This document shows positions 1 through 9,744 of a stretch of DNA of 64,000 nucleotides, piece after piece (position 1 is the first letter of the stretch; each line of letters opens with the position of its first letter). Under the pieces are notes generated by a model that ran no database searches, had not been told where the DNA came from, and saw nothing but the letters and a program-made list of their open reading frames with translations. The translations under genes were made by a program, and so were the position numbers. This DNA comes from Corylus avellana (taxonomy: Eukaryota > Streptophyta > Magnoliopsida > Fagales > Betulaceae): the NCBI RefSeq assembly GCF_901000735.1, contig NC_081548.1, positions 11,228,744 through 11,292,743 on the forward strand. Reading direction: 5' to 3'.

Positions 1-1506
1 GAACTCAACCCCCTACAGCATAATTAGGCAAGACAACAAGGGCAATAACTCAACCTCATGTAGGCCAATCAAATGTGAGTGCTTATTTTCAAATAAATAT
101 AGTGTTCGATCTTACTGTTTAGCTAATTGTAGACTTGTCTTTCAACCTGCAGGTTGAAAGACAAGTTCAATGATAGATAGTAGGTTGAGGGCATGTGTTG
201 AAAGTGTTAAGGACCATAGCAACAAGGGGAAGGTTGTACTTGATCTAATTGGGGACTCTATTAGGCCAATCCCAATTCTATGAGGTGGAACACTATACTC
301 TTGGGATCCTCTATGTGCTGGTGCTATAACATTTAGGGTTGCCCCCTGATTTTGACATAATCCAAGGCCAAGGTTAAACTATTGACAATTCTCCACTAGG
401 TTTTGAATGAGTTGTAATGAAGGGTTTTGAATGAGTTGTAATGAAGGAAAAGGGGAAAGGAAAGTCCACTACAAACACCAACATTGCAACCAACAAGGAA
501 AAAAGAAAGAAAAAAATGCGGCATCTATAAGTTGTTGAGGTGGTTCAAGTGCCAGCTTTTTGTGCTTCAATAGAGCTTTTTGTGCTACTTTTCGAAGCAT
601 TGAAAGGGATAGTTTCTCATGTATTTGCAAAGTGGATTGTATTTGTACTTCAATGTAACTTTTTGTGCTGCTTTTTTAAAACATTAAAATGGTGGTTTCT
701 TATGTATTTGCAGTGACAATCGAATGTATTTGTGCTTCTATGTAATTTTGGGGATGGTTTTGTATATGGAATTGACCACATTTTGGATGTGTATAAAGTA
801 TATGGAGTTGACCATATTTGGAAGTTGGATGTGTTTCTTATTCCTCATTACAGATTGTGTTCGGTCCATATTTGAAGTTTACCTACTTGAGTAATATATA
901 TTTATTGTTCCTTGTAAATGCTCTCTGTGAGTGAATTTGAGTATATTGGGCATGTTTTTTTTATTCTTCATTGTGCTTGGTGTAACATGCTTTGTTTTGA
1001 AGGTGAAAGTATATTTGATGTGCTTGTGTTTTAACCCACAATCACCTAAAGTACCTATGTATACATACAACGAGCACATATTGATAACATAATATATTTG
1101 GAAAAAAAAATGGTACAAACATTAACATTACACAATTAACAACTCTGGGTGAATTAACTGAGTGAATGTGAACAACTTTCATTATTCAAATCATTACAAA
1201 TGCTTACAAAATCAGTCTTACAAACTCTTATAAAATGATCAAGGCAACATCAGCATTGCCGCAAGTTTGTTAGAAGATGGATAAATCGGCAAGACAACAA
1301 CATGACCCCATGAATATGCAAGTGCAAATCGGTACCTCATTTGCATTGAACAAAGCTTATTCTTCTGTCTTTCTAGTTTTAACGTAAAATTAGCAGCTTC
1401 AACTTCCATTTCGGACTTGTATTCAATAACTTCAATTTTGCATTTTAATGCTTCATTCGAGATGATTGTTTCAATTAATGCTTGTTCAGACTTTAGATTC
1501 TTGTGT
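1..1506. other. Left flank, no supported gene
   Basis: This AT-rich stretch has no second copy in the window, because contig 2 starts further right. I see no convincing gene. It holds two local tandem duplications. One is an exact 24-bp unit repeated head to tail at 399-446. The other is an imperfect unit of about 85-90 bp at roughly 576-658 and 659-747, recognisable by repeated TTTTTGTGCT and CATGTATTTGCA-like words. The only notable reading frame, on the minus strand at 1239-1523, is Lys/Glu-rich for part of its length but matches nothing I recognise. Confidence 0.5.
399..446. repeat. 24-bp tandem duplication
   Basis: An exact 24-bp unit (399-422) is repeated immediately at 423-446. It looks like a recent replication-slippage duplication. 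Confidence 0.9.
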
Positions 1507-1794
1507 CCCCCTGAACTATCCACTCATTTGTACTTTTAACCCCAATGTTTAAAAAGTGATACTTTACCTCCCTAAAGTATCTGACATTGACACTTGACCC
1601 CCATGAAGTATTTTGAGTTGACAATTTACCCCCCCAAAAAAAAAAAAAAAAAAAAAAACTTAGTTACTTTCTGGGGTAAAGTGTCAACTCAAAATACTTT
1701 AGGGGGGGTAAAGTGTCAATGTCAGATACTTTGAGTAATTTTACTTTTTAAACATTGAGGTTAAAAGTGCAAATTTGTGGATAGTTCAAGGGGG
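1507..1794. mobile_element. Foldback MITE-like inverted repeat with poly-A loop
   Basis: The left arm (1507-1632) and right arm (1659-1794) are inverted copies of about 130 bp. Both are built around the words GGGGGTAAAGTG and AAAATACTTTAG. A run of 23 A (1636-1658) forms the loop. There is no coding capacity, so this is a non-autonomous foldback or MITE-type element. I could not fix a target duplication. The second haplotype holds only the right arm, because its contig begins inside the poly-A loop. Confidence 0.7.
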
Positions 1795-3835
1795 TAAAGT
1801 GTATTTTTTCCCATCCAAAATTAAAATTCTGGATGTAGACTTGAGCCTTGTGATAAGACTAAGGGGGAGAGTATTGGATGAGAGTGACTAGGTACTAGTA
1901 AGGTTTGACTTCTAACCTAAGAAGCTATAAATTTCTTTCATATGGTTTGGAAGTTTCAATGTGCCTTCTCTGTTAATATATTTTTGTTCATTGCTTGGCT
2001 CTTGATTATGGCTTATCACACACAACACATATAGAATGAATAGTGATGGTACATAATGGCATGGCATAAGTTGCAACAATGATTTTGTTTATTTATCTTT
2101 TGATACTCTTGCACGCTTTGGGTATTTTTGGCACATTCAACAAGAGTTTATCCTAATCTGCAATTTTTGATCATTTATTGGATATACTCTTCTTATAAAT
2201 GCTCATGTTTTTTTAATTTTTTCCCTTGTTGATAATGAGTCATACATTGAAGGGAGTTTTTTTGCTGATGTTTCTTTATGATCTTGCATTATACTTCATG
2301 CATTTTTTTTTTTTTTTATCATGAGTTTTATTTATGTTATTCCTGTTTCACATATGCCTTGATGTATTTTGTAAGTGTTTCAGGAAACATGGAGACCTTT
2401 TGTCATTCTGTGACAAAAAGGAAGAGTAAATATGAAGAGATGATGGGATGTCTCGACATATTGGTTTTGTCACCAAATTTCCAAAAGGAGAGTTTGTTAG
2501 TATTTTTGTTGGCTAATTCGGTGATCAAAACGGACTATTCAAAGTACCAAGACTCATCTCCAATGCAAGGCTATTCGGACGGGAAGATAGAATGTCCGGA
2601 CGAGAAAACCCAAGAACAATTATCATCTCCTTGCAAGGCTGTCTGGATATGAAGCAATGCTGTCCCGACACGACATCCTGAGAGTCTATTATGCTAAGCC
2701 ATTTGTAACCCGTCCGGACACGCCACTCCAAAAGACTCAAGTTAGTGATGTTGCCCTAGCTTCGTTCGAACACGTATCCTCCCCGTCTGGACGACCGTGT
2801 ACAAGAACTAGTTTTCCCGTGTTAAAATTAGCTTTGTTTGGACAGGTCTATTCATCGTACGAACGCGACGTACTTGTTTGAGTTTTAAACTTCTATAAAG
2901 TGTGTGATGTGTCTGGGGATTAAGGGGCTAATATATATATATCTCTATAGAACTAGACGAGAGGTACGAATTTCTACCCTAGAGTTCGTGAGAGGCTGTG
3001 CTAAGAGAGAGTTTATGTTATGAGCTAAATTGTTCCTCTTAGAGTATTTGTTAGTTTGATTTGTTGCTACGATTGACAAGTCTATCGGAAGGGTCCGATA
3101 AAGGAGAATCACGTTGAAGAAGATTGTGAGTGAGGAGACGAGTTGGAGACTTGTTGATCTTACAGAGCTAATGACTTACAAAGGGTTGTAAGTGTTCCCC
3201 TTGTCTGTAATCTCGGAATATTTTCTTATAGTGATTTCTCGGGTTTGGCTGCTCCAAAGATGTTTTACTTTTAAAACGATTTCTAAAAGGTTTCTTCTTT
3301 GTCACCAAAATCTTTGTGTCTGATTGATTTACTGTCTTGCTTATTTTGGTGATTGATTGCTTATTGATTAATAATATTAGTTCTTATCACTATTTGAGTG
3401 TGGTTTGGAGTCTTCTTATTTTTTCAAGTTTCAATAAAAAAAAAATTAAAAATCAAAATTAAAACAAAACATATATATATATATATTAATTTTAAAAAAT
3501 AAACAAGTCAATATAAAAAATAAACTAAAAAACAGTTAAAAACGACTTAAACTAGAAAATATATAAATGTAAAATCAGCCCATGTGATTAGCCTAAATTA
3601 CAAATCCATCCATGTGATATAAAAAAATAAATAAATTAATTAATTAATCAATTAAATTAAATAATTCAGAGATTATCGGAATAGACCAAAATAACAATTT
3701 AGTCACTGGAATCAAATTCTATCAAAATACTTGACCGATTCCATTAGTATATCACGTCATTACCAATAGAATGATGATAAGTGTCATTCTTAATTAAAAA
3801 TAAATAAATATATAAACTAAAAAAAAAAAAAAAAA
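1795..3835. repeat. Non-coding LTR-like repeat with TCCGGAC motif cluster (haplotype 2)
   Basis: No gene is supported here. Between about 2570 and 2870 the DNA contains about nine variants of a palindromic CpG word, TCCGGAC or TTCGGAC. Examples lie near 2575, 2594, 2712 and 2790, with decayed forms between them. They are followed by a TA tract (2931-2942) and a segment resembling a transcribed LTR region, with short Ser/Val-type open frames but no recognisable protein. From about 3430 to 3835 it becomes AT-rich with A and T homopolymers. The motif cluster plus the leader-like segment suggests a decayed LTR, but no ends could be assigned. Confidence 0.4.
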
Positions 3836-4140
3836 ACTTATAAATTAAATTTTTTTTTTTTTTTTAAAAAAAAAGAAAGAAAATAGAAAATAGAGGGGTG
3901 GCTGCCAACCAGCAACTACCCCATTGAGGGAGGGGTGGCCCAGTGAGCCACCCCCAGAGGCTCGTTGCCACCCCAACCACCTCTGGGGTGGCTCACATGC
4001 CACCCTTAAGGTGGGGGCGAAGGCCACCCTAAATCTATTTAGGGGTTGGCCGCGCGCCACCCCTAATCACCCTAGAGGTGGTCGGGGGTGGTGTGCTGCC
4101 AGCCTCATTGCTTAGGGATGGCTCATAGGCCACCCCAGCT
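3836..4140. mobile_element. GC-rich GGGGTGGC hairpin element, left half (haplotype 2)
   Basis: The block consists largely of GGTGGC and GCCACC words arranged as nested inverted repeats. It is bounded on the outside by AACTTATAAATTAAA. The matching inverted end lies at 6170-6185, after a 1.95-kb insertion. Its base composition is far more GC-rich than the surroundings. It codes for nothing recognisable and reads as a MITE-like hairpin element split by a later insertion. Confidence 0.6.
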
Positions 4141-6092
4141 AATACCCTGATAAAACACAAGTTTTAAAAGGCTAATAATCTAATACAAAGTGACTAATAT
4201 TTTCTTAACGCAATATTTCATAACCCAATGCCCAAAACCCTTATGAGTAGCCCAACTCCTTGAGCCTTTTAAGGCTAACCCAAAACACCCACTCCCTGAT
4301 CGAACATACGCTTGGGGGATCACCCGAACGTGCGCCCTTAACCTAAGTGTAAGCGTACGCTAAGGGGACCAGCACGTGCGTACGTTGACCAGTCTTTGAA
4401 CCATGGGATAATGCCCAAATGTATGCCTGAGCCATTTTATCAATTGGGTAATAGTACGTGAACGTTCGCCCAATAGTATCTGAATGTTCGCTAACAACTC
4501 TAAAAAGTAATTTTAACCCATTCTCCACCTCTTTAAGAGGAGAGCATGCCTCAAGCCCCTATATAAACCCTTTCCTTTGTCCCTCAACCTCTCCTTACAC
4601 CAAGAAAACTTAACCCTAGAGTGAGGAGTGACTTTGGAGGAGAATGAGCAAGCCTTGGTGGAGTTTTTGCCATCATCAAGGTAGTTTCTTGTTCATACCC
4701 TTATCCTTCATCTTGTTATTGCTTTCTTAGTATTACAAGTTTTAAAGATGAGTTGGCAAATTCTTGCACCCATTTTCTTACAAGACTAAGAATGATTTTG
4801 AAAAGCTTTAAACCGGTCTTTGATTTCTTTAAAGTTTGCATGTTAGCATGTTTTGTATTTTGCATGTGTTCATTAGGAGCCTAGGATGAGATTTGCCACA
4901 CCCTATAAGCATAAGACCATGTTTGGGGGCTGTGGTCGAGAATTCACTATCTGGTTGAACGTACGCCCATGGGACCGAGCATTCGCCGAGGGAGCAGGAC
5001 GTACGCCCAGTGACCCAAATTGTGAGCTTAGGGTTTCGGCAACCCTTTTATGTTAGGTAGAACTTATTGTGTTACTCAGAGAGTTCTCTAGTACTGCATA
5101 TAACGATGTGTCGCATTTCGTTATAGTAGGGATTTGTGATATTGAAGAACTCAAGCGAGTGCACGAGGTAAATAAACACTTACGAACACTTTCGTTAAAA
5201 ACGTGCGATATGTCAATTGACTGAGCACGCAAATGATATGAGGATGCCTATGCTTTTGTATAACTTGGTAACTGTCTTAATAACTGGTTGATAAAATGCA
5301 TCGTATGACATGGTACGTGGGGTATAATGGTCATGGGATACTATATAAACTTGTTTATATGGTCAAATGTGTGTGTGGATGTGATATATGGGCATTGGAT
5401 CTAATGGTTATTTCGTGACTGGCGCAGCCTTAATTGATGGGTCACTACACAACGTACATCATTAATAGCGTGGGCTACCCAAGGTCAGACTCGGTTGGGC
5501 TACTAATGTTATAGATGGTAGCATACAATGGTTGAGGCACCAACATTGTATTACAGGTCCGTCGGGACAGCGCCAACCTTGCTGAGAAGGGATAATATCT
5601 CGGGTATACCATATATGATAGTTATGATTTATAAAACATTAGTTTTCTGCATTAAAACACTTGGGCCATTGTCGCTAGAAGTACACATCTTCCTTTCAAT
5701 AAAACAATCATTAATAATTGGCTCATGTTATACCCAATTGTAAGGTTTACTTACTAAGTTGTTAGACTTATGCGGTTGTTACATCTTGTAGGAATCCTAT
5801 TTCTAAAAAAAGAAGAGTGGCCAGGTTGCCACTACAGACTTTACTTAAGGTTAGGATCTTCATATTATTACTAGGTTTGATCAGCTTATTATTTCTACTA
5901 GTTGCTCTGTGTCTATGTTTGAGGTTACTATATACTTCCTTTATGGCTATGAGACTTCTCAGATTTATTTCACCTTCTTATGCATTAACTCTGATAATGT
6001 TTAGAAGGGTGGTTCCTCATTTAGTTACCAATTAGGGGGTAATTGCTAGTAACCCTACCAATTTGACTAAGGCCAGATTTGGGGGCGTTACA
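4141..6092 (+). repeat. Solo-LTR-like repeat, family A (haplotype 2)
   Basis: This block of about 1.95 kb interrupts the GC-rich hairpin element. It has a promoter-like TATATAAA at 4560-4567 preceded by a cluster of CpG words (GAACGT, GTACGC, AACGTTCGC; about 4290-4480). A second cluster lies at about 4958-5000, and it ends with GGGGGCGTTACA. A diverged relative (family B) occurs at 40086-41044 plus 45168-45650 and shares, in order, the GAGCCTA-ATGAGATTTGC segment, a GAGCGAG-like segment and the segment with TATCTCGGGTATACCATAT. It has no protein-coding capacity. A solo LTR of a Gypsy-type element is my best guess, but the exact ends and target duplication are not clear. Confidence 0.45.
4560..4567 (+). 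promoter_or_regulatory. TATA box in LTR-like family A
   Basis: TATATAAA is followed by a C/T-rich stretch and an AACCCTAG leader. It lies downstream of the CpG-word cluster, as expected for an LTR promoter. The allelic copy is at 20932-20939. Confidence 0.4.
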
Positions 6093-6437
6093 CGAAGGCC
6101 ACCCCACCTCAAGGGTGGCACACGAGCCACCCTAGAGGTGATCGCACGCCACCTCTATTTTTTTCAAAAAATTAATTTATAAGTTTTGTTCAAAGTTATA
6201 TATATTTATATTTTTTGTTTTAATTTTTTTTTATTTGGGGGTATTTTTGTCTTTTAATGAGATTTAACGTCTAAAAGAAAATATTTCATCCGATTTGACG
6301 AGGCTGATTAACGGAATGAGGTTTTTGGTAAGTAAATGATAGTTTGATGTGGACAGGTGGTGAATGTGGTAGTTCATGGGGTATATTGAAGAAGCATGGT
6401 AGTTCATAGGGAAAAAAATGTTTTTACCCATAAATTG
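6093..6437. mobile_element. GC-rich hairpin element, right half, plus AT-rich flank (haplotype 2)
   Basis: From 6093 to about 6185 the GCCACC words resume, and the segment ends in the inverted complement of the left terminus near 3836. This shows that 4141-6092 was inserted into it. The rest, to 6437, is AT-rich with TAGTTCATGGGG words like those of the MITE at 12457-12864. The Copia element then inserts at 6443. Confidence 0.55.
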
Positions 6438-6442
6438 AAGTA
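6438..6442. repeat. Target-site duplication, left copy (AAGTA)
   Basis: AAGTA directly precedes the 5' LTR and is repeated at 12365-12369 after the 3' LTR. The other haplotype has it once, at 22799-22803. Confidence 0.95.
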
Positions 6443-6748
6443 TGTTATGAATGCATTCATGCATTTGGTGGATGACCATTTAGTTCCATCTCTTGGAATT
6501 CTACACATTCATGTCATCTTTTAGAATTCCTATAACATCCATGTAATAAATTGATTAACCCTTTTGTTTCATATTCCCCATTTCATATTCATTAACCTCC
6601 CATTATGATTTCATGCCTATAAAAGGGAGTATTGAGTTGTATGTAAATCACACAATAATAGAGAAGAATAATACATAGTTCCTGAAGAACTAGTTTCATA
6701 TATTGCAATCTTTTATCTTGTCTTGTTATTTTCTTTAATTTTACAACA
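6443..6748 (+). repeat. 5' LTR of Copia element
   Basis: The LTR is 306 bp, TGTTATGAAT to TTACAACA. It begins with a 14-bp palindrome (ATGAATGCATTCAT) and contains a TATAAAAG promoter box at 6618-6625. It differs from the 3' LTR at about three positions. Confidence 0.95.
6618..6625 (+). promoter_or_regulatory. TATA box of the Copia LTR promoter
   Basis: TATAAAAG lies 124 bp from the LTR end, in a suitable place to start transcription at the U3/R boundary. The 3' LTR carries the same box. Confidence 0.6.
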
Positions 6749-6768
6749 CGTTATCAGCACGAAGCTCT
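6749..6768 (+). promoter_or_regulatory. Probable primer-binding site
   Basis: Directly after the LTR comes CG and then TTATCAGCACGAAGCTC. This is not the usual plant Copia site TGGTATCAGAGC, which pairs with the 3' end of initiator tRNA-Met. The complement resembles the D-stem to anticodon region of a tRNA, so priming from a tRNA fragment is possible, as is known for Drosophila copia. The position is firm; the identity of the primer is inference. Confidence 0.45.
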
Positions 6769-7051
6769 AGCCAATTGTTGTGTTCTTTTGATCTTCAACA
6801 TCAAAAGCTATCCGTGAGCTATTCTCAATTCATTGTAAGTTTCTTTAACGTTTAGTAATCTTATTATCTATTTTGTTAATTAACATTCTAACATTTGCAT
6901 ATCCATGTGAGATTTATATGAACTAGAATATTATCATACTAATGCTATGAACATAATAGTTTATATTTGAAAATTTTTGGTTTGTGTATAACATCACTTA
7001 ATTTTAAATAATGTTTATTTATTTAATTCTTGATATATTTTTGTATAGATA

Positions 7052-8098
7052 ATGTCAAATCTTACAAAACTTGAGTTTGTCGCTCTTGACGTTTCTGGCA
7101 AAAATTACTTATCTTGGATCCTTGATGCTGAGATCCATCTTGAAGCTATGAATCTTGGAAATACTATTAAGGAAGATAATCAAGCATCCCAGCAGGATCG
7201 CGCTAAAGCAATGATTTTTCTTCATCATCTGCATGAAGAATTAAAAATTGAGTACCTTACAGTAAAAGATCCCTTGACCTTGTGGAATAATTTAAGGGAG
7301 AGATACGAGCACCAGAAGACAGTTATCCTCCCAAAAGCTCGCTATGATTGGATGCACCTGAGGTTGCAAGATTTTAAGAGTGTCAGTGACTATAACTCTG
7401 CACTCTTTAAAATCAACTCACAATTAAAATTGTGTGGAGAAAAAGTCACTGATGTGGATTTGTTAGAAAAAACATATACCACATTTCATGCCTTGAATGT
7501 GCTCCTGCAGCAGCAATATCGAGAGCGTAATTTCACAAGATATTCTGAACTGATATCTTGTCTTCTAGTGGTTGAGCAAAACAACGAGCTATTAATGAAA
7601 AATCATCAATCTCGTCCAACGGGTTCTACACCATTTCCTGAAGCAAATGGAACCTCATTTCATGGTAATAAAGGAAACCGTGGTCGTGGTAGAAAAAATT
7701 ATAGAGGTCAAGGGGAACGTACTCATAATTCTTACAAAAGAAATACCCCATACCACCAGAAGTGGAACCATACTGAGGCAAAACAAAATGAAAACAAAGG
7801 TTTACAGAATAAACCTACAAAGAACTATGAAGATAAATGTTACAGGTGTGGTATGAAAGAACATTGGTCGCGTACCTGTCGTACGCCTAAACATCTGGTA
7901 GATCTATATCAAGCCTCCATAAAAGAAAAGGGGATTGAAATGAATTTTGCTAATCACAATAATCCTGAAGATTCTCCAATTTTTCTTGATACTCTAAATG
8001 GAGAGGGTAGCACTCATCTTGATGTTTCTGATTTCTTTGTAGACTCTAACACAAATACTGATCTTTTGATTGGTGATGAATATGTCTACAAAAATTAA
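7052..8098 (+). CDS. Copia gag polyprotein
   Basis: This gives a 348-residue capsid/nucleocapsid protein that packages element RNA into virus-like particles in the cytoplasm. The first 200 or so residues fit the plant Copia gag (UBN2-like) domain, with the LWNNLRERYEHQ region around residue 80-90. A basic Gly/Arg/Asn-rich linker follows. A CCHC zinc knuckle lies at residues 263-276 (CYRC, GMKEH, WSRTC; spacing C-X2-C-X4-H-X4-C). The chosen ATG directly follows an untranslated leader of about 300 bp after the LTR. The frame is intact, ends in TAA, and is separated from pol by a T-rich spacer. Confidence 0.93.
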   Translation: MSNLTKLEFVALDVSGKNYLSWILDAEIHLEAMNLGNTIKEDNQASQQDRAKAMIFLHHLHEELKIEYLTVKDPLTLWNNLRERYEHQKTVILPKARYDWMHLRLQDFKSVSDYNSALFKINSQLKLCGEKVTDVDLLEKTYTTFHALNVLLQQQYRERNFTRYSELISCLLVVEQNNELLMKNHQSRPTGSTPFPEANGTSFHGNKGNRGRGRKNYRGQGERTHNSYKRNTPYHQKWNHTEAKQNENKGLQNKPTKNYEDKCYRCGMKEHWSRTCRTPKHLVDLYQASIKEKGIEMNFANHNNPEDSPIFLDTLNGEGSTHLDVSDFFVDSNTNTDLLIGDEYVYKN

Positions 8099-8214
8099 TA
8101 TGTTTTCTTTATGTCTTAATTATAGTATGTTTACATTGTCAAATTTCATTGTATTTTGTTATTTTCTTTTTGATTAATGAAATTTTAATATATATTTTGT
8201 TTATATATAGAGGT
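8099..8214 (+). other. T-rich spacer between gag and pol, possibly an intron
   Basis: The roughly 115 bp between the gag stop codon and the first conserved pol residues is very T-rich and ends TTATATATAG before AGGTATGG. That looks like a plant 3' splice site. gag and pol lie in different frames across it. A spliced or otherwise recoded junction would regulate the gag to pol ratio. I could not assign one clear GT donor. Confidence 0.35.
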
Positions 8215-9744
8215 ATGGGTCATATTGATGGAATGATTAATTTCAAGATGATTGGTGAAGATTTGTGTCTAGCAGACAGTTGTACAACGCACACAATTCT
8301 TAGAGATAAGAAATGTTTTCAATACTTGATATTAAACAAAGCTAGTGTCAATACAATATCAGGTTCATCAAACCTAATCGAAGGCTCTGGAAGAGCGAAT
8401 ATCATATTGCCAAAAGGAACAAAATTTTGTATTGATGATGCTTTGTATTCATCTAAATCTAGAAGAAATTTAATCAGTTTTAAGGATATTCGTCTAAATG
8501 GTTATCATGTTGAAACCACTAATGAAGGTAGTGATGAATATCTTTATATTACTTCAACAATTTCGGGCCAGAAGCTCATATTGGAAAAACTGTCTGCTTT
8601 CTCTTCCGGGTTGTATTATACAACAATAAGAACAATTGAATCACATGTTGTAATGCACCAGAAGTGCTCTAATCCAAAGATGTTTATGCTTTGGCATGAT
8701 CGTCTTGGACATCCGGGAACAATTATGATGCGTCGAATAATTGAGAACTCTCATGGGCATCCCTTAAAGAACCAGAAGATTCTTTTACCAAGTGATTATC
8801 CTTGTGCTGCATGTTCTCAAGGTAAACTTGTTATCAAACCATCCCCTTCTAAGATAATTGTTGAATCTCCATCATTTTTACAAAGGATTCAAGGGGATAT
8901 ATGTGGGCCGATTCACCCTCCATGTGGGCCATTTAGATATTTTATGGTTTTAATAGATGCATCATCTAGGTGGTCACACGTTTGCTTGCTTTCTACTCGT
9001 AATGTTGCATTTGCTAGACTTCTTTCTCAAATAATTAGATTACGAGCACAATTTCCTGATTATCCAATTCAATCTATTCGGATGGATAATGCGGGTGAAT
9101 TTACATCTCAAGCATTTTATGATTATTGCATGTCAATTGGAATTAATGTTGAACATCCTGTTGCTCATACTCATACTCAAAATGGTTTAGCTGAATCGTT
9201 TATTAAACGACTTCAGTTAATTGCTCGACCTTTGCTTATGAAAACAAAATTACCTGTTTCTGCTTGGGGACATGCAATATTACACGCTGCATCATTAGTT
9301 CGGATCAGACCAACAGCTTACCAAAAATATTCCCCTTTGCAACTTGCATTTGGTCAACCACCAAATATTTTTCATTTTCGTATTTTTGGTTGTGCTGTAT
9401 ATGTTCCAATTGCGCCACCTCAACGCACTAAGATGGGACCTCAACGTAGACTTGGAATTTATGTTGGTTTTGATTCTCCTTCTATCATTAGATATCTTGA
9501 GCCTTTAACTGGTGATGTTTTTAAAGCACGTTTTGAAGATTGTCATTTTGATGAAAACATATTCCCATCACTAGGGAAAGAAAAGTCGTTGCCAGAAGCA
9601 CGACAAGAAATCACTTGGAATAATTCGACGTTATCTCATTTTGATCCTCGTACAAATCAATGTGAACTAGAAGTTCAGAAGATCATTCATTTGCAGAGTA
9701 TTGCAAATCAATTGCCGATGCATTTACTGACAACAAGAAAATAA
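8149..9744 (+). pseudogene. Copia pol, protease and integrase part (ends at frameshift)
   Basis: This is the first part of pol. A protease-like active site (L-A-D-S-C-T-T-H-T, Asp at residue 43) comes first. The GAG-pre-integrase zinc-binding region (LWHDRLGHPG) lies near residue 180. The integrase catalytic triad is Asp250, Asp313 and Glu349, a D-X62-D-X35-E pattern. The first 20 or so residues come from the T-rich spacer and are probably not part of the mature protein. The frame closes at 9742-9744 because about one base has been lost near 9713-9717. After that point the related sequence continues in another frame. Confidence 0.88.

Noticed and set aside
1239..1523. 94-codon minus-strand frame with a Lys/Glu-rich stretch
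   Set aside because: No recognisable family, no second copy for comparison, and it overlaps the edge of a foldback element. Not enough to call a gene.
2278..2881. Short plus-strand frames around 2278-2652 and 2657-2881
   Set aside because: They lie in LTR-like repeat DNA, begin with low-complexity Phe runs and have no family resemblance. Preservation in the other haplotype only reflects recent allelic divergence.
5528..6035. Two hydrophobic frames of about 70 codons
   Set aside because: They are inside the LTR-like repeat and are not conserved as frames in the family B relative.
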